From the NCBI RefSeq assembly GCF_006539505.1, contig NZ_BJND01000005.1, positions 62,001 through 126,000 of the forward strand: DNA of 64,000 bases. The letters run 5' to 3'. Positions 28,254 through 37,083 of this stretch are shown piece after piece. The notes beneath the pieces are model-generated. The model saw nothing but the letters and a program-made list of their open reading frames with translations. It did no database searches and had not been told where the DNA came from. This stretch comes from Streptomyces spinoverrucosus. GTDB taxonomy: Bacteria > Actinomycetota > Actinomycetes > Streptomycetales > Streptomycetaceae. The stretch's first letter is position 1. Each line of letters starts with the position of its first letter. The translations under genes and the position numbers were made by a program.

Positions 28254-28684
28254 GGCCTCATCGCCGTGGGTTCGACGGACTGCTGCCGGGGAGCGGTCAC
28301 CAGGTAGGGGCGGACGCTCTTGACCAGCATCGCCATCTCGTAGCCGAGCACCGCGGCGTCGGCCTCGCGGCCGGCCAGCACGGCGAGGCAGGTGCCGGAG
28401 CCCGCGGTGGTGACGAACAGCAGGGTCGAGTCGAGTTCGACGACGACCTGACGGACCTCACCGCCGTCGCCGAACCGGACCCCGGCGCTGCGGCCGAGGG
28501 AGTACAGCCCGGAGGCCAGGGCGGCCATGTGGTCGGCGCTGTCGGGGTCGAGGCCGTGCACCGACTTCACGAGCCCGTCGCTGGAGAGGAGCACCGCGCT
28601 CGTGGTGTGCGGTACGCGCTGCACGAGGCCGCTCATCAGCCAGTCGAGATCGGATACATGGCCGGTGGGGGCATCGGTCGCCAT
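28250..28684 (-). CDS. cvnB: Conservon roadblock/LC7 protein (CvnB-type)
   Basis: A 144-aa roadblock/LC7 domain protein (DLDWLMSGLVQRVPHTTSAVLLSSDGL), the usual GTPase-activating or scaffold partner of the conservon GTPase. The ATG at 28684 has AAGGAG about 11 nt upstream. An in-frame ATG at 28789, overlapping the kinase stop as ATGA, would add a 35-residue Ala/Thr-rich extension and is the alternative start. Confidence 0.92.
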   Translation of the reverse strand: MATDAPTGHVSDLDWLMSGLVQRVPHTTSAVLLSSDGLVKSVHGLDPDSADHMAALASGLYSLGRSAGVRFGDGGEVRQVVVELDSTLLFVTTAGSGTCLAVLAGREADAAVLGYEMAMLVKSVRPYLVTAPRQQSVEPTAMRP

Positions 28685-28785
28685 GGTGGATCGACTCCTT
28701 GGGATACGAAGGTCTGCGGGCGCGCCCGTGGGTGCGCCGACGGTCATTGCGGTGGGGGTGGCGACGGCGGAGGCAGCTGCGGTGG

Positions 28786-30915
28786 TCATCCGGCTGGCCC
28801 GCTCCCGTCGTGCCGGGCGGGGTGGTCAGGGGTCATACGGGCGGCCTCCATGTGCGGGGGCGCGTCCGCGTGCGTTGGCTCCATGTGCCGCCCATCCATG
28901 GGTGAGGGCACGCCTGTATGCGTCCCGTCCATGGGCGGGGTGGCCCCCGTGCGCGGCCCGTCCATGTGCCGTCCGCCCGTGTGTCGTACGTCCATGTGCG
29001 GTACGGCTATGGGGAGTTGCGTCGGCATGGAGGTCACGTCTGTGGGGCGGGCGTCCGGTGGGGAGGTCGGGGGCGTCTGGAGGCGCTCCATGTGGGGGGG
29101 CTCCAGGTGCGGACGCTCGATGTGCGGGCGCTCCACATGCGAGGGCTCCAGGTGCGGACGCTCGATGTGCGGCGGCTCCCTGTGCGGAGGCTCCATGTGC
29201 GGCGGCTCCTGGTGCCCGGCCCCCGAGTGGCCGGACGCCGACTGGCCGGACGCCGAATTGACGGACCGCGCCTGCTGCTGGGCCTCGGCGAGGCCGATGC
29301 CGCGCTGGAACGCCGCCATCAGGCCGGGGTCGTGGCCGACGAGGTGCTCGGCGTCCTGGCGGGGTGCGGGGCCACCGCGCAGTTGGGGAGCGATGTGCTG
29401 CTGGGCGCGGCGCCGGGGCAGTTGGGGCTTGCCCATGGTGCCGCGGACGGTGCCGGTAGGCGGCGTCGGCGGAGCGCCGGTGTGGTCCTCGACGACCGGA
29501 CGGCCTTCGGACCGGACGCCTGGAACGGCCCCGACCGAGTTGGGCCGCCCCTCGTGGTTGCCGCGGACCGGCAGGGGCGAGGGCCCGGTGCCGGTGGGCG
29601 CCGGTGGCATAACGGCGTCGGGTGCGGTGCCGGTGGGCGCCGGTGGCGTAACGGCGTCGGGCGCGGGCCGGTGGTGCTGTGGGGGCGGGGCGGGGCGGGC
29701 GGCGTCGGGCTGGTTGCCGAGCAGCGCCTGCGGCACGACGAGGACGGCCTGGACACCGCCGTAGATGTTGGTCTGCAGACGGACGGTGATGCCGTGTCGC
29801 CGGGCGAGTTGGGACACGACGAACAGCCCGATGCGGCCGTCCGCGAGCAGCCGGGCGACATTGACCTGGTCGGGGTCGGTGAGCAGGGCGTTCATCTTGT
29901 TCTGCTCGGCGACGGGCAGACCGAGGCCGCGGTCCTCGACCTCGACGGCGAGGCCGGAGGTGACGAGGTTGGCGCGCAGCAGCACCTGGGTGTGCGGGGA
30001 GGAGAACACCGTGGCGTTCTCGACGAGTTCGGCCAGCAGATGGATCACGTCGGCGACGGCGTGGCCGCGCAGGGTGCCGTCGATCGGCGGCACCAGGCGG
30101 ACGCGCGAGTACTGCTCGACCTCGGCGATGGCCGAGCGCAGCACCTCGGTCATGGAGACCGGGTTGCTCCACTGGCGGCGGGAGACGGCGCCGCCGAGCA
30201 CGGCGAGGTTCTCGGCGTGGCGGCGGATGCGGGTGGCGAGGTGGTCGACGTGGAAGAGGCCCTTGAGCAGGTCGGGGTCCTCGATCTCGTTCTCCATCTC
30301 GTCGAGGATCGCGATCTCGCGGTGCACCAGCGACTGAAGGCGCCGGGCGAGGTTGACGAAGACTTCCAGCTTCTGTTCGCTGCCGGCCTGGCTGGAGAGC
30401 TGGGCGGCCTGCACGACGGCGGTGACGGCGCCGTCGTGCGCCCGGGCCAGGTCGGCGGCGAGCAGCTCGAAGTCGTCGGCGTCCTCGGGTGGACCGCCGC
30501 GCGGCTTGCGCGGTGGCGGTACCTCGCCGCGGCGCAACGCCTCGACGAGGGCGCGGAGATCGGCCTCGCGGCGGGCGCTGCTGCGGCGCAGCGCGCCGAC
30601 CCGTTCGTGCACGCCCTGGGCGGTCCGGCCGGCGGCGACCACGGCGATCCCGATGCCGACGAGCGTCACGCAGACCGCGCCGGCGAGTACGGCCCACAGG
30701 GTGAGGCTGGTGCGGGCGCCGGTGGAGCGGACGGTGAACAGCACGGCCGCGCAGGCGCTGAGGGCGACCGCGACCGGGGGCAGTACGGCGAGACGCAGCA
30801 GCTGGGGCCGTATGTGGGCCTCGGGCAGCGAGGGAGCGGTGTGAGCGACCGGCCGTCCGTGCCGTCCGCCCTCGCGGCGGTCTGCGCGTGCGGCCGGTGC
30901 GCGGAGGTGTGACAT
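28786..30915 (-). CDS. cvnA: Conservon sensor histidine kinase-like protein with His/Met-rich repeat tail (CvnA-type)
   Basis: A 709-aa membrane kinase of the nitrate/nitrite-sensor-like family at the head of a conservon. Two transmembrane helices lie near residues 35-90 (LPPVAVALSACAAVLFTV, then LTLWAVLAGAVCVTLVGI). A HAMP-like and helical dimer region follows, then a HATPase_c domain (about 270-415, with ELVENATVFSSP and VEDRGLGL). The C-terminal 290 residues are disordered: Pro-rich, then pentapeptide repeats of the form PHxEx and blocks of HMD/HTG. The ATG at 30915 has GAGGAC 7 nt upstream; longer starts lack a site. Confidence 0.88.
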   Translation of the reverse strand: MSHLRAPAARADRREGGRHGRPVAHTAPSLPEAHIRPQLLRLAVLPPVAVALSACAAVLFTVRSTGARTSLTLWAVLAGAVCVTLVGIGIAVVAAGRTAQGVHERVGALRRSSARREADLRALVEALRRGEVPPPRKPRGGPPEDADDFELLAADLARAHDGAVTAVVQAAQLSSQAGSEQKLEVFVNLARRLQSLVHREIAILDEMENEIEDPDLLKGLFHVDHLATRIRRHAENLAVLGGAVSRRQWSNPVSMTEVLRSAIAEVEQYSRVRLVPPIDGTLRGHAVADVIHLLAELVENATVFSSPHTQVLLRANLVTSGLAVEVEDRGLGLPVAEQNKMNALLTDPDQVNVARLLADGRIGLFVVSQLARRHGITVRLQTNIYGGVQAVLVVPQALLGNQPDAARPAPPPQHHRPAPDAVTPPAPTGTAPDAVMPPAPTGTGPSPLPVRGNHEGRPNSVGAVPGVRSEGRPVVEDHTGAPPTPPTGTVRGTMGKPQLPRRRAQQHIAPQLRGGPAPRQDAEHLVGHDPGLMAAFQRGIGLAEAQQQARSVNSASGQSASGHSGAGHQEPPHMEPPHREPPHIERPHLEPSHVERPHIERPHLEPPHMERLQTPPTSPPDARPTDVTSMPTQLPIAVPHMDVRHTGGRHMDGPRTGATPPMDGTHTGVPSPMDGRHMEPTHADAPPHMEAARMTPDHPARHDGSGPAG
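29085..29215 (-). repeat. 15-bp in-gene repeats encoding PHxEx pentapeptides
   Basis: About eight 15-bp units encode (P/S)H(M/L/I/V)E(P/R) in the tail of the conservon kinase. The third-position drift with conserved His and Glu suggests selection on the protein pattern rather than a recent slip. Confidence 0.75.
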
Positions 30916-31429
30916 CGGGCGTCCTCGTACTGGTCCATCGGTCGGAGGCCGGGGCGGGCCCGGTCTGTGCGACTCGGGCATGCGGCGGCGCGTGCCGGTC
31001 GACGCCGAAGAAATCGGCCCTGCGTCGCCCGACGGACACTCACAGTAGTCGCCAACGCAACATGTGCGGTGGGCAGTTGACAAACTCCCACGGGGAGCGT
31101 CCCGCTCTGGTATGAGGCCTCGTACGACAGACCGATAAGCGCGTCGGGACGATGACGCAGACGTCGTAAGAGATCGATCCGACCTGCTCAGAACCAGTCA
31201 CACGTGGGCAACCGCCCGGGCGGCGACGGCGCGCGGACGGGTAGAGCAGCCCGCTACCGGTCGCCCGCGAGATCGACGCCGCCCTGGGTGGCGGGGAATC
31301 CGCCACCTTCACCGACGCGGCGCCGAGGCGGAACGGTCACTGCTGGAAGCGGTGGCCGGGGAGTTCGGTGCCCATCTGCTCCCCCGGTGATCCCGCGCGT
31401 TTTCGCGCCCGCACCGAGCTGGTCGCCGG
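30916..31429. other. Upstream region of the conservon, with decayed fragments
   Basis: The part next to the kinase is its leader. At about 31255-31390 the plus strand shows protein-like fragments (VAREIDAALGGGESATF, then ERSLLEAVAGEFGAHLLPR before a stop) that join only through a frameshift. I cannot name the parent gene. No intact gene is present. Confidence 0.35.
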
Positions 31430-31680
31430 ACGGGCACCGGATCCACCACACGTTCATCCCGGTCGGTGCATGCTGGCTGAACATGCAGGAAGGCTGGTGG
31501 CGGATCTTCCGCAAGACCGCCCCCGGCCGGACGGTCCTTCGCCAACCCCGACGACATTGCCCAGGCCACAGCGGTGGCCACCCGGCAGCTCAACGCCCGG
31601 GCCAGGCCCTGGATCTGGGGTCCTCCGGCCCTGCCCCACCCGCCAACTACGACGCCGGTATGTGTACACCCTTTGAGGAA
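31430..31680 (+). pseudogene. IS630-type transposase remnant
   Basis: The plus strand encodes HHTFIPVGACWLNMQEGWWRI, the typical C-terminal transposase segment around the last DDE acid, then shifts frame to GRSFANPDDIAQATAVATRQL and NARARPWIW. The N-terminal two thirds are absent and at least one frameshift is present, so it is inactive. It marks the left side of the 32-39 kb accessory zone. Confidence 0.65.
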
Positions 31681-31692
31681 TCCAGCACTGGT

Positions 31693-32040
31693 CTAGAGGC
31701 GGAGCAGGCGTTGAGTGATCTCCCGGTACTGCCTCAGCGCGAGGTGGAGTTCGGTGGACTGGGTTTCGGGTTCCTGGTCCTGCCAGCCGGCGCGGAGGGT
31801 ACGCCGCTGTTCGGCGAGGGCCTTCATGAGCTGGGCGGTGGTCTCGTCGAAGGCGCCTTCGGCTTCCTCCAGTGACTCACGCGGAGTGTCGGGGAACGTG
31901 TTGACGGCCTGTCCGAGGCGTCGGACGATCTTGTCCCGCTCGTCCGACGGGAACAGCGGTGCCGGGCCGGGGGCGCTGCGTCCCGCGACGCCGCGGGGCT
32001 CGTCGGCGGGCTGTTGAGCGCGTGTCTGGTCGTACATCAT
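31693..32040 (-). CDS. Hypothetical helical protein (115 aa)
   Basis: A 115-aa soluble protein. After a Pro-rich N-terminus it is almost wholly helical and charged (SDERDKIVRRLGQAVNTF, EEAEGAFDETTAQLMKALAEQRRTLRAGW), with many Glu, Gln and Arg, suggesting a coiled-coil or helical bundle. Similar proteins are widespread in streptomycetes as far as I recall, with no known function. Two ATGs and a TTG are adjacent; ATG at 32040 is chosen, with AGGAAAG about 11 nt upstream. Confidence 0.7.
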   Translation of the reverse strand: MMYDQTRAQQPADEPRGVAGRSAPGPAPLFPSDERDKIVRRLGQAVNTFPDTPRESLEEAEGAFDETTAQLMKALAEQRRTLRAGWQDQEPETQSTELHLALRQYREITQRLLRL

Positions 32041-32383
32041 CAAGTGCCGCTTTCCTGTGCGTCGTGGCGGATTTCCGGAGCGGCGTGGCTCTGAGCCGTG
32101 CCGCCAGTCAATGTCCGGCGTCGGCCCGTGTCAACGCATTGCCGCTTGCGAAGCAGACGCGGTTGTTACACAGCCGGGAGTACGGTGGAGAGAACGAGGC
32201 CCTTTCGTATGCCGGAACTCCGGCTGGCTCCGGACCGTCCACTCGTGTTCCAGCCCTCGTGCTCCAGTGGGTCCACCAGACCACATTCCTTCTACAGCGC
32301 GCCACCGTCTACAGCACGACACCGTCCTATGGGCAGCCCCTGACTCCGGCCGCGCCATCCGCATCAAGGCCGAGGAGTCCCGT
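32041..32383. other. Non-coding region upstream of the desaturase gene
   Basis: A 343-bp intergenic region between divergent genes, with no convincing ORF. It contains GAGGAG 6-7 nt before the desaturase ATG and presumably both promoters. Confidence 0.4.
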
Positions 32384-33385
32384 ATGCCGCTCATCCCGAC
32401 CCCCTCCACGACGGTCGCACCGTCGGACCCCGCCCCGCCGCCCCAGGGCTACGACGGCACGTCCCCCTTCCCGCCGGACGGCCCGGCGCCCGCGCGCGAC
32501 GGCGGTGAGCGGCTGTACGTCACGGTGACGGCTGTGATCGTCGTCCTGCCGTTCGTGGCGCTCGGCCTGGTCGGCTGGCTGCTGTGGGGCAGCCTCGTCC
32601 ATCCCGCCGACATCGTCCTCGCGCTCGTCCTCTACACGATCACGGGGCTCGGCGTCACGGTCGGCTTCCACCGCGGCCTCACCCACGGCGGCTACCGGGC
32701 CGTCCGCCCCGTGCGGATCGCGCTCGCGGTGGCCGGTTCGATGAGTTTCCAGGGCGACGTCATCGGCTGGGTCGCCACCCACCGCCGCCACCACGCCTTC
32801 ACCGACCGGCCCGGCGACCCGCACTCGCCGTACCGCTACGGCACGCATCTGCGCGGCCAGTTGCGCGGGCTGCTGCACGCGCACGTCGGCTGGCTGTTCC
32901 GCAACGACCGCACACCCGCCGACCGGTACGCTCCCGACCTGCTGGCCGACCGCGACATCCGGGCCGTCGCCCGCGCTTTCCCGGCGCTGTGCGTCCTCAC
33001 GCTTGCCCTGCCGTTCGGGGCGGGGTGGCTCATCGGCGGGACCTGGGTGCACGCGCTGACCGCCCTGCTGTGGGCGGGACTTGTCCGCATCGCCCTGCTC
33101 CACCACGTCACGTGGAGCGTGAACTCCCTCTGCCACATGATCGGTGAGCGTCCGTTCCGCACCCGGCGCCACGACCGGGCAACCAATCTGTGGCCCCTCG
33201 CCCTGCTGTCGTTCGGCGAGAGCTGGCACAACCTCCACCACGCCGACCCCACCAGCGCCCGCCACGGCGTCGACCGCGGCCAGCTCGATCCGTCGGCCGC
33301 CGTCATCCGCCTCCTCGAACGCCTCGGCTGGGTGCACGACGTGCGCTGGCCGAGCGCGGCCCGCGTCGCCGCCCGCCGCGCCTGA
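32384..33385 (+). CDS. Acyl-CoA (delta-9-type) fatty acid desaturase
   Basis: A 333-aa membrane di-iron desaturase. Four hydrophobic helices and the His boxes are present: HRGLTH (in GFHRGLTHGG), HRRHH, HHVTW and HNLHH. It would introduce a double bond into membrane acyl chains using oxygen and ferredoxin or a similar donor, controlling fluidity. The first 45 residues are Pro-rich. The start has GAGGAG. A DUF5994 gene follows after 42 nt and may be co-transcribed. Confidence 0.93.
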   Translation: MPLIPTPSTTVAPSDPAPPPQGYDGTSPFPPDGPAPARDGGERLYVTVTAVIVVLPFVALGLVGWLLWGSLVHPADIVLALVLYTITGLGVTVGFHRGLTHGGYRAVRPVRIALAVAGSMSFQGDVIGWVATHRRHHAFTDRPGDPHSPYRYGTHLRGQLRGLLHAHVGWLFRNDRTPADRYAPDLLADRDIRAVARAFPALCVLTLALPFGAGWLIGGTWVHALTALLWAGLVRIALLHHVTWSVNSLCHMIGERPFRTRRHDRATNLWPLALLSFGESWHNLHHADPTSARHGVDRGQLDPSAAVIRLLERLGWVHDVRWPSAARVAARRA

Positions 33386-33427
33386 CACCGACCATCCACC
33401 TCCGTACGGCAGTTGGCAGGAGCCTCC

Positions 33428-33826
33428 ATGACCACCGCACTGCAACCCGCGCTTCCCTCCCATCCCCTCCTGCGTCTGCGTCTGGCTCCTCACGGCGGTA
33501 TGCCCCGGCCCATCGACGGAGCGTGGTGGCCCCGTTCGTACGACCTGCTCGCCGAACTCCCCCGGCTGCTCGCCGGGTTGCCGCGCGCGTGGGGCCACGT
33601 CACCAGCGTCACGGTCAACGGGGCGGCATGGTCCGCGGTGCCCGGCCGGATGCTCGTCTCCAACCAGGTCGTACGACTGCACAGGACCCTCACGGCATCC
33701 GCAGCGCAGACCATCCTCCTGCTAGCGCCCGGCCAGGGGCGCTGGGACCTGCTGGTCGTGCCGCCGGATACGACCGAGGAGGCCGCGGAACCGCTCATGG
33801 CGGCTGCGGCGGACGGTCAGGCCTGA
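33428..33826 (+). CDS. DUF5994 protein, copy 1 (132 aa)
   Basis: A small soluble protein of the actinobacterial DUF5994 family, recognised by DGAWWPRSYDLLAELP near residue 30 and the C-terminal LLVVPPDTTEEAAE. The fold is predicted mixed alpha/beta; the function is unknown. GGAG lies 6 nt before the ATG. It directly follows the acyl desaturase. Three further copies (one broken) lie within the next 3 kb. Confidence 0.85.
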   Translation: MTTALQPALPSHPLLRLRLAPHGGMPRPIDGAWWPRSYDLLAELPRLLAGLPRAWGHVTSVTVNGAAWSAVPGRMLVSNQVVRLHRTLTASAAQTILLLAPGQGRWDLLVVPPDTTEEAAEPLMAAAADGQA

Positions 33827-33918
33827 AGGGTGCTGCGCCTCGAACCGGTGAACCAGGCGTGTCGCGGCAACGACCAGGATCAGCAGGGCACTGACGGCCA
33901 GGGCGGTGACCACGGCGG

Positions 33919-34403
33919 TCACATCCCCACGGCGCGCTGCTGATCCGGGTCATGTGACGAGACAGCATCGCCGCTCCCGTCCTTCCCGGCCTCCGGGCTT
34001 CCGTGGTTGGCCCGTTCCGCCGTCATGAGTGCGGTCGCAGTCATCGGCGGGCCGGTGTCCGCACTCGCGGCGGTCATCAGCCGAGCAGCCGACGGGGCGC
34101 CGGTCTCCGGGCGGATCACCAGGAGGTCCCGGCGGCCCGCCGTGCAGGACAGCAAAAGGATCTAGTGCGGATCAAGCTCCGAGGTGAACCAACCGACCTT
34201 CACTACATGGTCGTTGACGAAGATCCTGGGTGGGAGGATCGGCCAGTGGAGAGCTCGCTCTCCAGGTCACGTGAACGAGGCCACCAGGCGCCGTCCAGCT
34301 CGGCACGCCCGTCGGCAGGGCTTTGGGATTTCAGCGCGAGGCGCACGGCGGGGGCCCTAGGGAACGGCCCGTAGCGGGAATGAGAGGTGGTCGGGGGCAT
34401 CAC
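33919..34403 (-). pseudogene. DUF5994 pseudogene, copy 2
   Basis: The N-terminal piece (34403 to about 34250) reads LDGAWWPRSRDLESEL and then jumps directly to HWPILPPRIFVNDHVVKVGWF in another frame, a deletion of roughly 25 codons. Farther on an in-frame TAG interrupts DPH-ILLLSCTAGRRDLLVIRP. The tail continues to 33919. The gene is on the opposite strand to its paralogues and most resembles copy 4 (shared HVVKVGWF segment). Confidence 0.75.
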
Positions 34404-34511
34404 GCAAACCTGTCTCCGGACTGCTGCGAGCGCAGCCGCCCGGTGTCGTCGCTCACCGGGAACGACACCGGCATCGGGGCCGGTGTGCCAAGTGCTCCCG
34501 ATGAGTTCACG

Positions 34512-34805
34512 CTACTCCCCGAAGGGGCCGGGCGGACCGTTCCCGGACGCCGTCTCACTTCCGTCGGCGGTTGTCCTGCGCGGACCGCTGGTCTCCAGCC
34601 AGGACCGTGCGGGTTCTGCCGCGCGGGTGGTGTCCACGATGAGGTCGAGGCGGGTCCCGCCATCGGAGCCCGCGGGATAGCTGCGCTGCTCGGTGGTGGC
34701 GAAGCAACGACGGAGAACCTCCGCGACCCGACGGGCGACCTCGGGCGAGGCGGCGACGATATGTACCTCGGCGTGCCCGTCCGAGGGTGCTTCCGTGGAC
34801 TGCAT
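34512..34805 (-). CDS. Conserved-looking hypothetical protein (97 aa)
   Basis: A 97-aa protein with a beta-alpha-beta start (AEVHIVAASPEVARRVAEVLRRCF) and a second strand (TRLDLIVDTTR), a simple ferredoxin-like fold by appearance, and a disordered C-terminal 35 residues. CCGAGG lies about 5 nt before the ATG. Function unknown. It sits between the broken and the intact DUF5994 copies. Confidence 0.6.
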   Translation of the reverse strand: MQSTEAPSDGHAEVHIVAASPEVARRVAEVLRRCFATTEQRSYPAGSDGGTRLDLIVDTTRAAEPARSWLETSGPRRTTADGSETASGNGPPGPFGE

Positions 34806-34949
34806 GGCGACCTCGGAGTTCGATGTCCCCGTAAGAGACGGGTCGGATCACTCACTCTACTGCGGCGCGCACCGCACACACCGCGGATGACCGGCGGGCT
34901 TCCCGGCCGCCGCGGCCCGCGGAGTACCGTGAAACCAGGAAGCCACTCG

Positions 34950-34973
34950 GTTTCCTCATTCCCGGCAGGTAGG
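34950..34973 (+). promoter_or_regulatory. Possible sigma-B-type promoter of DUF5994 copy 3
   Basis: GTTT (34950-34953), 14 bp, then GGTAGG (34968-34973) fits the GTTT-N14-GGGTA pattern of stress sigma factors. The start codon is only about 9 bp beyond, so the message would be leaderless or nearly so. Confidence 0.35.
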
Positions 34974-34981
34974 CGAGTGCG

Positions 34982-35494
34982 ATGTCCGACCCAGGCTCCC
35001 CGCGGCTGACCAGGCTCCTGCCGGACGCCGTGAACCAGGCCGTGCGGCCCGGGACGGCTGTCGTACGGCTGGAGACGACACATGACCGGCAGGGCGTGCT
35101 CGACGGGGCGTGGTGGCCTCGCTCCCGCGACATCGCCGCCGAGCTCCCCCAACTGATCACCGCACTGACCGAGTACCTCGGGCCCATCACGCGAGTCGGC
35201 CTGGACGCCGACGCCTGGGAAAGGCTGCCGATGCGGATGACCATCGATGACCGTCTCGTCCACATCGACTCCTTCCCGGTCGGCGACGACACGGTCCTCG
35301 TCACGCGGGGCGAGCAGGATCTCTTCTCCCTCCTCGTGGTCCCACCGCACGCGACGCCCGACGCCGCGCGCGCCGCGATGGCCGAGGCCGTCCGCGCCGG
35401 CAGCGTAAGGCACGCCGAACAGATCCTCATCGACACCGGCAGCGAGCGAGCGGACTCTTGCACCATGGAAGGCCTGCAGGCCCGCGGTGAGTAG
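34982..35494 (+). CDS. DUF5994 protein, copy 3 (170 aa)
   Basis: A 170-aa DUF5994 protein: VLDGAWWPRSRDIAAELPQ at about residues 39-57, GPITRVGLDADAWERLP, and SLLVVPPHATPDAARAAM. The C-terminal 25 residues are extra. No membrane segment is present. It is the best-preserved stand-alone copy in the cluster. Function unknown. Confidence 0.85.
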   Translation: MSDPGSPRLTRLLPDAVNQAVRPGTAVVRLETTHDRQGVLDGAWWPRSRDIAAELPQLITALTEYLGPITRVGLDADAWERLPMRMTIDDRLVHIDSFPVGDDTVLVTRGEQDLFSLLVVPPHATPDAARAAMAEAVRAGSVRHAEQILIDTGSERADSCTMEGLQARGE

Positions 35495-35765
35495 CCCAGG
35501 GTGGTGTCGAAGTCGCCTGAGATGATCCGCGTGGCGAGGTCCGACCGGCGCAGTTGACGGGTGTGCATGGTTGTCTTAGGGACGGCGGTTTCAGGCAGGG
35601 ACGCATGGCGTTGTTTTTCCGTTGGCTGTACGGTCCGTTCGGCCTGCCCGGGGAGTACGCTGAAACTACCGAGGATATTTCGCGCACCGGCTTCCATGCC
35701 CGTGTCGTTTTCGGCGATCGAATATGCCGGGCCGGTTGCGGCCGGCCCGGGGCAGGGTCCGCGTC
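35495..35765. other. Spacer between DUF5994 copies 3 and 4, with shared upstream block
   Basis: No gene is seen. GGAGTACGCTGAAACTACCG (about 35656-35675) resembles the segment before copy 3 (GGAGTACCGTGAAACCAGG, 34921), and CATGCCCGTGTCGTTTTCGG (35696 on) resembles the reverse of 34452-34480, upstream of the broken copy 2. Promoter or leader sequence thus seems to have been duplicated with the genes. A minus-strand protein-like patch (LRRSDLATRIISGDFDTTLG) remains unassigned. Confidence 0.4.
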
Positions 35766-36623
35766 ATGACTGCGACCATCTCCTCCTCGCCGACACTCGA
35801 AGCCGATGAACGGTCCTCTTCGTCCTCGCTTCGTCTCGCACTGGTTCCCGTCGGTTCCGCACCGGCTCTGCTGGACGGCGCATGGTGGCCCCGCTGCCGC
35901 GATCTCGGGGTGGAACTCCCCTCCCTGACCGCCGTACTGGACCCGTTGTGGGGGCGGATCACCCGAATCACGGTGAATCCCACCCACTGGCCGGTCGTCC
36001 CGCGCAAAGTGCCTGTCGCCGGCCACGTGGTGAAGGTGGGCTGGTTCCTGCCCGAGCAGGACCCGCACGAACTGCTGCTGCTCTCGTACCACGTGGGCCG
36101 CTGGAACCTCCTGGTGGTCCCGCCGCAGACCACTCCTGTATCGGCCGCGTGGCTCATGGCCGCCGCGAGCGACCCACTGGGCACGTCGACCGCGAGCCGG
36201 CTGATGGAGGAGGCGGCGCGCCTGCGGACGGTGTATGAGGCCGACCGGGCCGTGGAGGCGGTCTGGGATTCCGAAGGAGGACATGAGGCCCGCGATCCGG
36301 CCGCACGTCCACGGATCTCAACCGTGACCGCCACTGTGCCGCAGCAGCCGATGGGGAAGGTGAGGACCGTGGACACGTTCATGACCGTGGTCGTGATCCT
36401 GGCGATGATTGCTCTTGGGGTGCTCCTCATCCACCTGCTCAACTCGCAGCACAGCGACCGCATCGCCGCCTTCCACTACGGCCGCTCCGGGATGCCCGTC
36501 GCGGGACCGGCCTCGCCGGTTCCGCGGAAGGCCCGCGGCCGGGCGGGGGCGAGCGGCACCGGCGGCCGCCGCGACCATCGCGACGCGGACGCGGGCGGCT
36601 CCGCCCCGGCGCCGCACCCGTAA
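35766..36623 (+). CDS. DUF5994 protein fused to a single-pass membrane module, copy 4
   Basis: A 285-aa protein. Residues about 20-140 form the DUF5994 domain (LLDGAWWPRCRDLGVELP, WNLLVVPPQTTP). After a linker, residues about 205-230 are a transmembrane helix (TFMTVVVILAMIALGVLLIHLL) followed by NSQHSDRIAAFHYGR and a basic Gly-rich tail. The second part looks like a small membrane protein that often stands alone in streptomycetes. An internal in-frame GTG at 36369 with GAGG 4 nt upstream could also make the membrane module separately. Confidence 0.75.
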   Translation: MTATISSSPTLEADERSSSSSLRLALVPVGSAPALLDGAWWPRCRDLGVELPSLTAVLDPLWGRITRITVNPTHWPVVPRKVPVAGHVVKVGWFLPEQDPHELLLLSYHVGRWNLLVVPPQTTPVSAAWLMAAASDPLGTSTASRLMEEAARLRTVYEADRAVEAVWDSEGGHEARDPAARPRISTVTATVPQQPMGKVRTVDTFMTVVVILAMIALGVLLIHLLNSQHSDRIAAFHYGRSGMPVAGPASPVPRKARGRAGASGTGGRRDHRDADAGGSAPAPHP

Positions 36624-37083
36624 GGCAGCCGGGTGGACCCCATTGCTCCGACAGGCTCTCCCACCCGTCATCGAAGGGGCCGAACCGACAGCACAGCCCG
36701 CAGCCCGGCACCCGGCCGCAGCACCGCACAGGACAGGCCGGGATCTTCCCGTGCCGTGTGCCCCAATCGCTCGGGGACGGCATCGAGTCAAGGATGCCGC
36801 TGAGCCGTCCGCCCGCAGCTGAACGCCGAACCGTCGGCTGACCTGCGCCCCACCCCGGCCCGGTCCGCCGACCAGGCTTTCACCAGTGCCCTCCGGGCCT
36901 CGGACGGCACCCCTCCAGGGCACGATGCCCGCCGGGCGCAGACCTTCCGGTCGATCCCGTGGTGCATCCCCGGACGACTGATCCGCCACCGCGTTCGCGA
37001 ACTCAGGCTGCCGGACCGGCCGTCCACCCACACCCCCGCATCGGCGGAACGCCGCGAGGACCGGGGCCCGGCCCCGCCACGCC
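36624..37083. other. Non-coding or degenerate stretch
   Basis: No intact gene is recognisable in these 460 bases on either strand; frames are interrupted or compositionally biased. It lies between the membrane-linked DUF5994 gene and a truncated STAS gene, so it may contain the lost 5' part of the latter. Confidence 0.35.

Noticed and set aside
29085..29215. CRISPR-like short repeats
   Set aside because: The 15-bp repeats have no spacers and encode a regular peptide pattern within the kinase gene.
28918..30912. Long plus-strand frames opposite the conservon kinase
   Set aside because: Shadow frames; the kinase domains are unambiguous on the minus strand.
31204..31875. A 223-codon plus-strand gene
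   Set aside because: Only one short segment resembles a transposase and the rest is in the wrong frame or antisense to the 115-aa gene; it is a broken remnant.
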